Shown here in pieces: positions 1 to 9,400 of a stretch of 26,135 nucleotides of DNA (within the stretch, counting starts at the first letter, position 1; each line of letters starts with the position of its first letter). The notes below the pieces were generated by a model. It made no database searches, had not been told where the DNA came from, and saw only the letters and a program-made list of their open reading frames with translations. The stretch lies in NCBI GenBank assembly GCA_001655205.1, contig LPNZ01001809.1, positions 1-26,135 of the forward strand, read 5' to 3'. The position numbers and the translations under genes are program-made. The DNA comes from Lenisia limosa. Taxonomy: Eukaryota; Breviatea.

Positions 1-228
1 ACAGTATTTGACCATTTCCTCTCCATCTCCCATGAAAGGCCCAACACAGAGAAGCATGTCAAATTTGCCTACGACGTAAACAGTGATATGCTGCACCCAC
101 CTTTAGCAGCGATAATCTTGTTTACCCTGGCATAAAGCTGACCAAACTTGCCATTAACGGTTCCAGATACCAGACTGAATGTAAAGTGGGCTTAGAATTC
201 AGGGAACTTACATTTTGAGATTGGACAT
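1..228 (-). CDS. CWF19L1: CWF19L1/Drn1-like protein, N-terminal part (gene runs off the left edge)
   Basis: Three exons on the minus strand: 212-228 (start codon at 226-228), 101-174 and 1-68, separated by GT-AG introns of only 37 nt (175-211) and 32 nt (69-100). The spliced product opens MSNLKILVSGTVNGKF and continues to GKFDMLLCVGPFMG. This matches the conserved start of CWF19-like protein 1 and yeast Drn1, where a G-x-V-x-G-K-F strand is followed by R-V-x-x-I and F-D-x-L-L-C-V-G-x-F. Family knowledge: these proteins have an N-terminal metallophosphoesterase-like domain related to the lariat debranching enzyme and act with it in intron lariat turnover in the nucleus. Only about 53 residues lie in the window, so the C-terminal CwfJ domains cannot be checked. 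Gene identity is fairly certain; activity is not shown. It is divergent from the gene at 475. Confidence 0.82.
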
Positions 229-474
229 CGTACAGCCAACCTTATTTACTAATTACTGGCTAATTATTAAACAATTAAACAATTAAACAACACAACACAC
301 CAACACACTTTGTACACCACACTTTGGGATTTCTGGCTTCTTTCAGATACGAATTTACATCTTGACTGGAATTTGCCCTGCTTGCAATTGTTTAAAAAAA
401 TGTTGTCAAAAAGGAAAAAGAAAGAAGAAAAGAAGAAAAGAAGAGCATTGAATCTACACTACCCAGTTCTAGTG
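229..474. promoter_or_regulatory. Divergent intergenic region
   Basis: This 246 bp stretch lies between the start codon of the CWF19L1-like gene on the minus strand and the start codon of the Hint gene on the plus strand, so it must hold both 5' untranslated regions and both promoters. It contains an AT-rich part with repeated aattaaac units (about 265-289), a short CA-rich run (about 290-325), and a purine-rich run (about 405-445). No specific promoter element can be named. Confidence 0.4.
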
Positions 475-3400
475 ATGAAAATGACGGGTTTCCCGAAGTT
501 TTTGCTTCTATTGTTACTTTTTTCGCTACTAAATGCATTCATTTTGATAAACACTAACAGCACAACCGAAGTACTTGGTAGTATCCTTTCCCCGCGTTCA
601 CACCTTATTGTGTAGGGGATCTGAATGTTATCGGAGGACGTATTCTCAAAGATGGAGTAGAAGTTGGATTAACAGGTATGATTGGACGATAGGTTAATTC
701 TGAACATGTTCTTTTTATTGACTCGGCTAGTTTTTTTTTTTTTTTTTTTTTTNNNNNNNNNNNNNNNNNNNNNNNNNNNNNNNNNNNNNNNNNNNNNNNN
801 NNNNNNNNNNNNNNNNNNNNNNNNNNCTTTTTTTTTACCAGTCCACAGGCCCCAAAGGCGAAAAAGGTGATCAGGGAGATCAGGGCATACAGGGAGTTCA
901 AGGTATACAAGTAGGTGGGAAATGTAATGAGAGAACCTTACTTTTGAGTTGTGCCTGATGACGTGGCAATGCGAAGAATTTCCCCGACACGGCAAATCTT
1001 TTTTTGTGTTTTGACGAACTTAGGGGATCCAAGGCCCAGCAGGAGCGGATGGGACCGGTGGAGGTGAGGCCTTTGTCATTTGTTGCCCGATTTGATGGAT
1101 ATGAACAGAAAAACACCATTCATTTAATATACATAAGATGGAATCTATTAGATATATGATATTAGATCATATCAATATCATATAGTAGATTGTGTACGGT
1201 GTGTAATATATATATGATATGATATAATTACATGATATGATATAGTATCTATCATATTAGTAATTATTTTGGCAATTATTTTGCAGAAGCAATTGTTGTG
1301 CAATTCTTTTGGAAGGCGGCTATTTGTTGCAAAGGGTCCAATAAATATTTGAGATGGCTGATTGACAAAACAGGGTCCAACTGTGCAGCCAAAACCATAA
1401 TTTGGGGGAGCTGCAGGAAGTACACCAGTGCACTCAATCATGCGCGTACACGCTCACTTGTCAACTCACAAAGCGGCTATTCTGGCAGCGCTGTGGTAGC
1501 ATGTATTAACGGAGTACATATCATTTCTGGTACCTCCAGTTGTGCTGCTGACGTAATGTTGGGGGGGGGGGNNNNNNNNNNNNNNNNNNNNNNNNNNNNN
1601 NNNNNNNNNNNNNNNNNNNNNNNNNNNNNNNNNNNNNNATCGTGTTTCCCTGGACATATGCGAGTGACCATGGCGGATGGCAAGAAAATTGATATACAAT
1701 CAGTCAGGCCAGGCCAGGTTGTCAGATCCATCAATGGCCAAAATGCAACGTAGGTTGTGATGCTGTGGAAATGTTTGGATAGTACACAACGAATGGGTAT
1801 ATGTCTTTGTCTTTCTTGGCTTATGTGAAACTCATTCATTTATTACTTAGAGTCGTTGGAGTTGATAAGACTGTCTTGGGGAGCCGATTTCTTTATAAAG
1901 TTCACCAGGTTTGTTCATTCAATATTCAAAATGTGCGTTCCATTTCTTTTTTCTTGTTAATGTGATCTACTACCATTTGGATTCCTCTGATTATCACAGT
2001 GCTTATTCGAAATATTATATGGTAAATCGAACAGGAAGTGTTAACAACTTTTTTTTTTTTTGTTGGTAAAAGAATCCTACTAAGAAGGATTTTATGGGAT
2101 GGCCTTGTGTGTAGTTTACAATTGAAATCTTAGTTTTAATATCACGATTTTCAGCTTGAACTGACCGATGAACACCCCATTTGGACTCGTAATGGATTCG
2201 CTGTTATCAAGTAGGAGGGACAATCAGAGTTGTAGTCATACATAATACACATATTATTATGCATATATCATCAATTTGATAGTATACTATCTTTTCTAGT
2301 AATATATATAGTTAAAACCGCGAACATGATTAAAACCGCGAACAAAAGGAGGCTTTTCTTTCAAATTTTGAGCCAATACGCTCCTTATTTACGCCTCTTT
2401 CGCATTTTTTGCAAATTATCGCCCGAAACACTCCTTTATACAGGGTTTTATTCATAAGAATAGGCAGGGGTATCAACATCCATGCAAAATACCACCTTCA
2501 TGGTACTTCAATTTTTCATGCAAAATACATTAAAAACACTGATTATGGGCCTAGAATTGTCCCTGCGATAAAGTGAAGACGTTCTTGCACCATCAGATTT
2601 GATTTTTTCCACTCTTGAGTAACCTAGAGACATTTAAGTAGAGAATACGAGACAAATTGGGCAAAAAATGAGCGTAAATTACCCATAAATGGGCGAAAAT
2701 ATGATAGAAGATGTTAATAAATCAAGCGAATTTGACTATTACCTTTTGTGCCGTTCCAGAACGGTAAATGAGTTGTTGACGTCCATTGGCTCCATTATAG
2801 AGACTGAACAAGAAAAATTCTTGAAAAAACCGTTACAAAAGTTGACTTAAATACCTCAAAACCACTACATTTTCTCCAAAAATGGACTTCAGATTCAAAT
2901 TCTCCTTAAAAATCTGCGTTTCTATAGTGGGGCACTTTAATAGGCTTAAAATGCTATTATTCTGAAAGAGGGGTGTTTCAAAAAATATTTTCGCGTTAAG
3001 GAAACTGGGTGACCCCAGCGGGTTCGATTCTGATAAAAAGATCTTTTTTTTCGATTTTTTTATCTCGTCATTTGTTTCTTCTTTTTGCTCAAAATTTCTT
3101 TGTTTTGATGTTATTGATAGTCTACTCAAAACTGCCGAATTTCACACTAAAAAGGGTGCTATTGAAGCGATTTATGTCGATTTTTGGCTTGTTCGCGGTT
3201 TTAATCATGTTCGTATATCATAAAATCATATAATTACTATTATATAATGGCTAGTATATGATAGGCATTTCACTCTATCCTATCAAAACAAACGCAAATA
3301 TTCTACTGCATGCAAATATCATTGTACGTGATGAGACAACCCTTATTTATGTGTTTGAAACGGTTGTTTGTGAATACCTGATTTTTCAGTCTCACGTCCT

Positions 3401-4010
3401 ACCGCTCAGAAGTGGGAGAAGTTCGGCCAGTGGCTACTTCTCAGGGGCAGAAGATGATGCAATACAAGGGTGGGTTGGCAAAAACTTTTCAAAGGGCGAC
3501 GTGGGTAGAATCATGCTTTCTTTCCCAAATAGCCTTGTAAATAATTGTTCACAGGCATGGAGTCCATTGTCCAGTTTGAGGATAGAATGGAAGTCTTGCA
3601 CCTGAAGGGTAAAACCGAACAATTTCTCCCTGCAAAGGTTGGTAGCGTTCTTCAATGTAATAACGGGGTTCCTTTTACAATCTTTTTGTATTTCATATTC
3701 AAACAGCGAACTCTGGACAATTTATCATTTTTGACCACATTTTAGATTCACAAATTGGATACTGGCCATCCAGACCTGAAGCTTTTCTCTCTTGTTTTGG
3801 ACGGGCCTGTAAGAGGGGAATGCATTTGAGAGCATGAAATGCATTGGGCTTTTCTCAGTTCATTTGTTTAATTCTTATGCAATATGCAACCAGACTGTTT
3901 TTTAACCTGATTAGTTTTCACATTCTTCATTTCTTCAGCAAGTGATGTTCGTCGAAGATGTTGCCGTAAGTGGTTGGGCAAACGACGATGAGGAAGGTGG
4001 CGAGATGTAG
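475..4010 (+). CDS. Secreted collagen-like protein with C-terminal Hint domain, copy A
   Basis: Exons by splice and frame continuity: 475-577, 616-675, gap, 849-910, 1024-1063, 1374-about 1552, 1639-1749, 1851-1908, 2155-2210, 3410-3504, 3555-3637, 3746-3808, 3939-4010; about 327 residues. The order is a signal peptide (FLLLLLLFSLLNA), Gly-X-Y collagen-like triplets (GPKGEKGDQGDQ, later GIQGPAGAD), a module with four cysteines ending GSAVVACING, and a Hint domain. Hint block A is SCFPGHMRVTMADG with the nucleophilic Cys; the block B Thr and His are in LTDEHPIWT; the domain closes with LKLFSLVLDGP and FVEDVAVSGWA. There is no terminal His-Asn, as in Hedgehog-type Hint domains rather than protein-splicing inteins. 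Family knowledge: such domains cleave the chain just before the Cys. Inference: the secreted collagen-like half is released or modified. N gaps hide an intron part and the acceptor before block A. Its twin lies convergently at 4184-6036. Confidence 0.8.
753..826. other. Assembly gap inside intron of Hint gene A
   Basis: A run of N follows a poly-T tract and precedes a second T tract. It lies between the exon ending at 675 and the collagen-like exon starting at 849, and may hide a further small exon. Confidence 0.9.
1129..1262. repeat. AT-rich palindromic intronic tract
   Basis: The tract is made of overlapping variants of tatgatat and its reverse complement atatcata and could fold into hairpins. 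It lies inside the 310 nt intron 1064-1373 of Hint gene A. Similar tracts occur near 15545-15600, 17003-17030 and 23195-23320, always in introns. Confidence 0.6.
1572..1638. other. Assembly gap at an exon edge of Hint gene A
   Basis: N run after a poly-G stretch. The exon encoding Hint block A begins at the first called base after the gap, so the real acceptor is missing. In the paralogue the equivalent intron is a normal 54 nt intron (5168-5221). Confidence 0.9.
2321..3213. mobile_element. Inverted-repeat transposable element (MITE-like) in an intron of Hint gene A
   Basis: The ends are perfect inverted repeats: positions 2321-2343 are the reverse complement of 3191-3213, with two more matching bases inward. 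The left side also has a second, direct copy of the motif ttaaaaccgcgaaca (2312-2326 and 2330-2344). The element lies within the 1,199 nt intron 2211-3409; the matching intron in the paralogue (4683-4800) is 118 nt and lacks it, which supports insertion. AT-rich flanks (atatata on the left, tatatca on the right) would fit a short AT target duplication but are not decisive. Interior open frames on either strand are short and do not resemble a transposase, so it would be non-autonomous. Confidence 0.65.
3373..3507 (+). repeat. Near-identical inverted copy of 4586-4719 (paralogue exon plus intron flank)
   Basis: This stretch covers the last ~37 nt of an intron, one complete 95 nt exon of Hint gene A and its donor site. 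It matches the reverse complement of 4586-4719 with two mismatches over about 134 positions, while neighbouring exons of the two genes differ at roughly a third of their bases. Confidence 0.75.
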
Positions 4011-4183
4011 CTGTTTTAGTTTTTGAAATTTGGGTATTTGTTTGTCATGTTATGTTATTATTATGTAGTATTTTGTTGTATTATATTTCAAAAGGTTTAC
4101 TTTTGTACTTGTATTATGTTTCTTGGGTGGGGTATTGACTTAACCAAAAATACATCAAGGGGAAATTGACAATAAACAGTGAA
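4011..4183. other. Convergent intergenic region between the Hint paralogues
   Basis: This 173 bp tail-to-tail spacer must hold the 3' ends of both transcripts. It is T-rich on the plus strand after the stop at 4010. No polyadenylation signal is unambiguous. Confidence 0.5.
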
Positions 4184-6036
4184 CTACTCCATCATAGTGA
4201 GTTTGTCATCACTGGCCCATCCACTTACGGCAATATCTTCAACGAACATTATTTGCTGGGGGGGGGGGGGGNNNNNNNNNNNNNNNNNNNNNNNNNNNNN
4301 NNNNNNNNNNNNNNNNNNNNNNNNNNNNNNNNNNAACGAGTGAAAACAGCTTCAGGTTGCGTTGTTTGTACTCTTGCTTTTGCATCTAAAAATTAATATT
4401 TATCACCACAAGTAAAAAAGAGTCAAATCTTTGGACCTAAAAGTACCAACCTTCACAGAGGCCCATTGTTCAGAACTTCCTTTAATTTGCAAGATCTCCA
4501 TTCCTTCATCAAACTGCCCAATGGATTCCATTCCTGTGTTCCATTATAATTTCATTGGGACTATGAGATACATGGTGGCAATTTTACCCACGTCGCCCTT
4601 TGAAAAGTTTTTGCCAACCCACCCTTGTATTGCATCATCTTCTGCCCCTGAGAAGTAGTCACTGGCCGAACTTCTCCCACTTCTGAGCGGTAGGACGTGA
4701 GACTGAAAAATGAGGTATTGTGGCAATATTGTTTTATAAACCTGCAACATGCTATCAAAAATGGTAACAGCCCCAAGCCTCCTTGAACAACCCAGCCCAC
4801 TTGATAACAGCAAATCCATTACGAGTCCAAATGGGGTGTTCATCGGTCAGCTCAAGCTGAAAATCGTGATCATTGAAGATTAAGCAGTTTTATAAATGCT
4901 TCCCGGTGACACAGCCGTCTCACTTCATTTAATGAGTAAAGGAATCGGTCGCCCAAAAGAGTCTCATCAATGCCGATAACTCTAAAAGAAAAAAATATCA
5001 GACAGTTCTTGTATAACTATTGGGTTTTCTTATAAATTCACTTCAGTTCAACTTACGTTGCATTTTGGCCATTGATGGATCTGACAACCTGGCCTGGCTT
5101 GACTGATTTGATATCAATTTTCTCGCCATCTGCCATGGTCACTCGCATATGTCCAGGGAAACACGATCTAAAAACATAGTGAGCATGAGTCATTGAGACT
5201 TCCCATCCTTCCCATACACACACATCAACGTAGGTGCAACTGCTCTCGCTGTTGGAGATAATTCTCCCATTCAGACACGCAATAATAATTGAGCCACTGT
5301 AGGATCCAGAAGTGGTCAGGGTCTTCGAGGCCGTGTGGGTCATTGAACCAGAAGACATCTGGCACCCACTTCCCCATCTAACTGTACTGGAACCACATCC
5401 GCTTCCTTCAGTGTTAACATTAGTTGACGTATGTTTATAATGTATGATTACATTTTGCATAAAATATAAAAAAGGGTATTATTCATCCCTTTCTCCCATT
5501 ACCAGTAATTCCGTCTTCACCTGCAGGACCTTGGATGCCCTGATGGGAATGAGTTGAATCAATGGTAATAAAAATGACCATGAGAGGTAGGAGCATACCT
5601 GGATTCCCTGCTCTCCCTGAATTCCCTGATCTCCTTGCGGGCCTTGTGGACCTGGTATGGTAAGCACAGATTCTTCAGCCACAAACGTATCCTCAGACTC
5701 ACCAGTCAGGCCTATTTCAACACCGTTGCTCATAACTTTTCCAAGGACATTGATGTCTCCTAAAACGTAAAGAAATATGATATGGGATATGGGATATAGT
5801 AAGGGTGAAAAATGCTATATTTTCTTTATAACTGTCCCAATAGAAACGCAAGAGATATGGCAGGAATGATCAAAAACACGTTTGCATCCGCATCTAGTCA
5901 TCTAATCTATCAAAACCTGCAAGCAGGCAGAGAATGCCCGTATACCTGGAACCTCAAGCGTAAAGTTATGGTTGAGATAAAGGAAGCCGTTTGCAGAACA
6001 GAGAAGCACTAGAAGAAGCAAAAGCGAACCAATCAT
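4184..6036 (-). CDS. Secreted collagen-like protein with C-terminal Hint domain, copy B
   Basis: Minus-strand exons: 5946-6036 (start codon 6034-6036), 5703-5759, 5599-5651, 5503-5539, 5222-5405, 5057-5167, 4924-4981, 4801-4856, 4588-4682, 4451-4533, 4335-4385 (cut by a gap) and 4184-4255; about 320 residues. The architecture and most exon lengths equal those of copy A (111, 58, 56, 95, 83 and 72 nt are identical). It begins with the signal peptide MIGSLLLLLVLLCSANG, then Gly-X-Y triplets such as GPQGPQGDQGIQ, then a module with four conserved cysteines (GSGC, WGSGC, IIACLNG, SSC), weakly reminiscent of a sushi fold. The Hint domain has the nucleophile in SCFPGHMRV, Thr/His in LTDEHPIWT and the end FVEDIAVSGWA. 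The 51 nt intron 5652-5702 lacks a stop and could be retained. Role in autoprocessing is inferred from the family; the natural target is unknown. Confidence 0.82.
4272..4334. other. Assembly gap in an exon of Hint gene B
   Basis: N run after a poly-G tract (poly-C on the coding strand). It removes the end of the penultimate exon and most of the last intron of copy B. By comparison with copy A, only about four codons are lost. Confidence 0.9.
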
Positions 6037-6424
6037 TGTCCAGAGTGAGGATGGAGGTTAATCTATGGGTATTTATTCAATGATTTATATATCACACGTT
6101 AGGTTTAACTTAATTATAGAGATCTTACTCAAGATTGACACAAGGAATGCGAAATACAGGCGATTAGGGGAAGACAAGCCGCCACGTCACTATTTCTTGG
6201 TCCGGTTTTTTTTTTGGATCAAAAGATCATTCTCTGGGCAGTTACTTGCCTTATATGGTACAATCCACTCCTCTGCAGTTTTGGTTTGTGGGCGCTTCCG
6301 TCAACCTGCTCCTTCATTTTTGCAACTCATGTCACTCTGAATATATGATGTTGCCATTATTTCAACCAATTTTTGTTAAGTTCCTCAAATAATTGACTTG
6401 CAGATAAACCAAGGCAGATATTAG
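6037..6424. promoter_or_regulatory. Divergent promoter region between Hint gene B and the hybrid kinase gene
   Basis: This 388 bp stretch separates two outward-facing start codons (6036 on the minus strand, 6425 on the plus strand). It contains a GC-richer patch around 6160-6200 and AT-rich ends. I see no conserved coding sequence; the open frame at 6065-6340 has no recognisable product. Confidence 0.45.
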
Positions 6425-9400
6425 ATGAAAGTAGCAACATTCATCACATTCTTCTTTTTGGTTGTTCTCTTTAGACTTCCTTGTGTCAAATGCGCTCCTA
6501 CAAATGTGTCATTAACAGGTGCGATTGAGATGCTAAATGTAGTCTGAAAAGAAATCTGACCTTGTCAGTGCAATGTCAAGAAACTAAACTAGAGTTGCTG
6601 TATTGTGCCAAGTAATATATTATACGTATCCGAACGATTTGAGCAATTTTCCATGCGTTAACTCCTCAGTGTGTCCGGATCCTGAAGGTGTGGGCGCGCC
6701 AGACTTCAGCCTTGTGCGCACAACAGCTAACACTCTTTCGGAGAACTTAGTCTCCGTCGAATCGTTCCAAAAAATATTTTTCAACAGAACTGCTGGGTCA
6801 AAACAATGGTATTCTTGTCTTGCTTTTTTGTAAAATATGTGTGGTACATGTGTGTATTTCTTGGATAATTAATTGTTTTTTATTTCACAATAAACTGATT
6901 TCCTCTAACCCCCAAGTTTAAAGCGAGAAAAAACGCTGCTAGCAGACGATGATGAAGTTATCGGTTTCTTTGTGGAGCGATTTACTCCTGTTATTGTGGA
7001 ACACACTTTGTCATCAACCTTTCTCACCATGTGGAGTATGGGGTGATTTGCAAAGCTGTCACTATATTCATACGACCTCGTTTACTCTTTATTGCATTCA
7101 TACGACCTAAAGGATGAATTGCAGTTATTTATGTTCAGACCTCTTCCCAGACCTGGTGAAGGATATTACTTCAATTTGGACAAGTGTCAACAAAGATGAC
7201 CGGCTATTTGACGGTACATGAACAAAATGATATAATTACCCTGTAGTTGCTGAGGTGGTCAATCGAGCCGGTGTGAAATCCACAACAACACAAGCCTTCC
7301 TGCCCCTGACGTTCCATTCCACAGCTATTCATATTAACTTGGTCGGTTGTGGTCCTTGAACTGTCAGTGAGAATAATCGTTCCCTCCAAAACAGAGCAAA
7401 TAACAAAACCCATCTAACTGCATTTCTAATACTTTAGGGGACTGCTGAGTCACTTGGTATTGAATACTCAGGTTTGGACAAAACTTGAAAGCAAATAGTC
7501 CGAAGAGGGGGAACTATTCTGATTACCTAATTAATAGAGGACGAGAAACTATGGCGTTGTTTTATATTTCAGATATTCCGAGGTCGTTCACTCAAATGCC
7601 TACCTTCTGCAAAAAGGTCAGAAGTCTTGGTTCCTACACTTTTGTTGTCGGTGCTAAAGGTTAGAGGGCGAAAACCTTGACACAATTCAAAAGAATATTT
7701 TGTGTTAAAATTTTTTAGATGACATGGAGAATATTTCTTCCCTTTGGTTTGATGCAATTCTTCTGAATTTATTTGGGAAAGACTTTAGAGAAATGTTCAC
7801 CACTGCTCCGTCCAAAGGCTCTGTAGGTGTTACTATTGCTTCTCCCTCAATTATTTTGGTGTAATTAGTATTTTTAAAACGAGTGCACGATGATCAAACA
7901 TTGTCATTTTCAGTGGAACGACCCTCGAATTACAGTCGCGTTCAAGATGTTCCGTGCCTTGGTTGAGGCTGACTGCTTCTACCCAAATGCAAACTCGCTT
8001 AAAGTAAGCAAGTAAATAAGGCCCATGAAAGAAATACAATATAAACCAAAGAATGTTCAAAAAGAAAATTATCGTGCATCTATCATTAGCATGTTTTCTC
8101 TTCAAATTTTAGCTCTCTTTCTCCAACATTCTAATTGCATTTAGCTGTTTGATGCAACACAAACTGACGCAAATGCTGCAGAGCTTTATGCCGATGGTCA
8201 TGCTCTTGGGGTGAGACAGTTTGCTTTTGCAAGTGAATTTTCGAACGTTACATTATCCTAAGTCACATCTGATGATATCACCGAGTTTCCTTCGACCTGA
8301 CAAAGTAGGCGATTCTGTCGCCGAAAATGACTCAATACATGTTCTCGTCAGGTATATTCCTGAAAGCCATCCAGACAGACGTGTGGCCGTTCGAATGTAA
8401 TAACGGTGGACTTATACACGGCATGCAAGTCAGTAGAGTCTTTGGTATCTAATATGATATTATGAGTGCTCATATTTCACAAGGGTTTAAATTGGGTTTT
8501 TATGAATATCCTTAGTTTTTTATCATTCATAACAAATTACAAGGAATTTGCATTTAAAATCAAGATTTCTTATCATTCTAGTTTGTTGGCATCAGCGTTC
8601 CAAGTAACATTGATGATGACCAAGCAAGTACCATTGGTAGTATGTACTTTGATGATGTGAGCAAATAATTAATTGATGAATAGATGAACCTCTGTTCCCC
8701 TATTATCTCTACTCTGACTTATAGGAATACTTGTTTGACATTGGTTTTGACACAGCGTCGGTGCCCATTTCCAAAAGAGTGGCCAATGTGGTTGGTTATT
8801 AATTCATTTTTCTCAACAATCGAACCTAGATTCATTGTAATATAATTCCTTGTTTCAGACAATCGAGACGTACCACGTACCTGCACATGCCACTTGGACA
8901 TACGCCATCATGAATGACTTATACACCACTTCTTCCACTGTTACAATGACATCAAAGGTGAGCAGACCAACTTCCCATCAAACTCTTAAATGACAAACTT
9001 CAGGAGATTGAGTCAATGAATGAGCTGTTTCATTTAATTTGGGACGGTACCGCGAGTGATGAGTTTCCTACTCGTCAACTGGGTATGAAGTACCCCATTT
9101 GCCCTTTTTGTTTACCAACTTGGATTAAAAATGTTGTTACTCTGCAGGTACATCATCAATCGAGGGTTTCATGCGTCCTACAGGCTGGGGCAGCAATAAA
9201 TATTCGAATGAAAGAATGGCGGTTTATCGAGACGAAAACAAACAATCATCAAAGGAGTACCAAAACAACAGAGCAGATAAGGGGCAATACCCATCAAACA
9301 ACCGGCTGGCTATGCAGAAGGCAATGCAAACTGTGCTGGGACACACTCAGATGCTGAACTCCAAGGTGACATTTACTGACGACGAAAACGTCATGGCATG

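Noticed and set aside
3009-3233. Open frames on both strands inside the inverted-repeat element as a transposase.
   Set aside because: They are short, AT-driven, lack start context and show no catalytic motif or splice structure.
3391-3504. Using the first acceptor (3389) for the Hint exon, which gives a SHVLPLRSG reading.
   Set aside because: The upstream exon ends in phase 2; only the acceptor at 3408-3409 keeps the frame into the following exons. The same holds for the paralogue.
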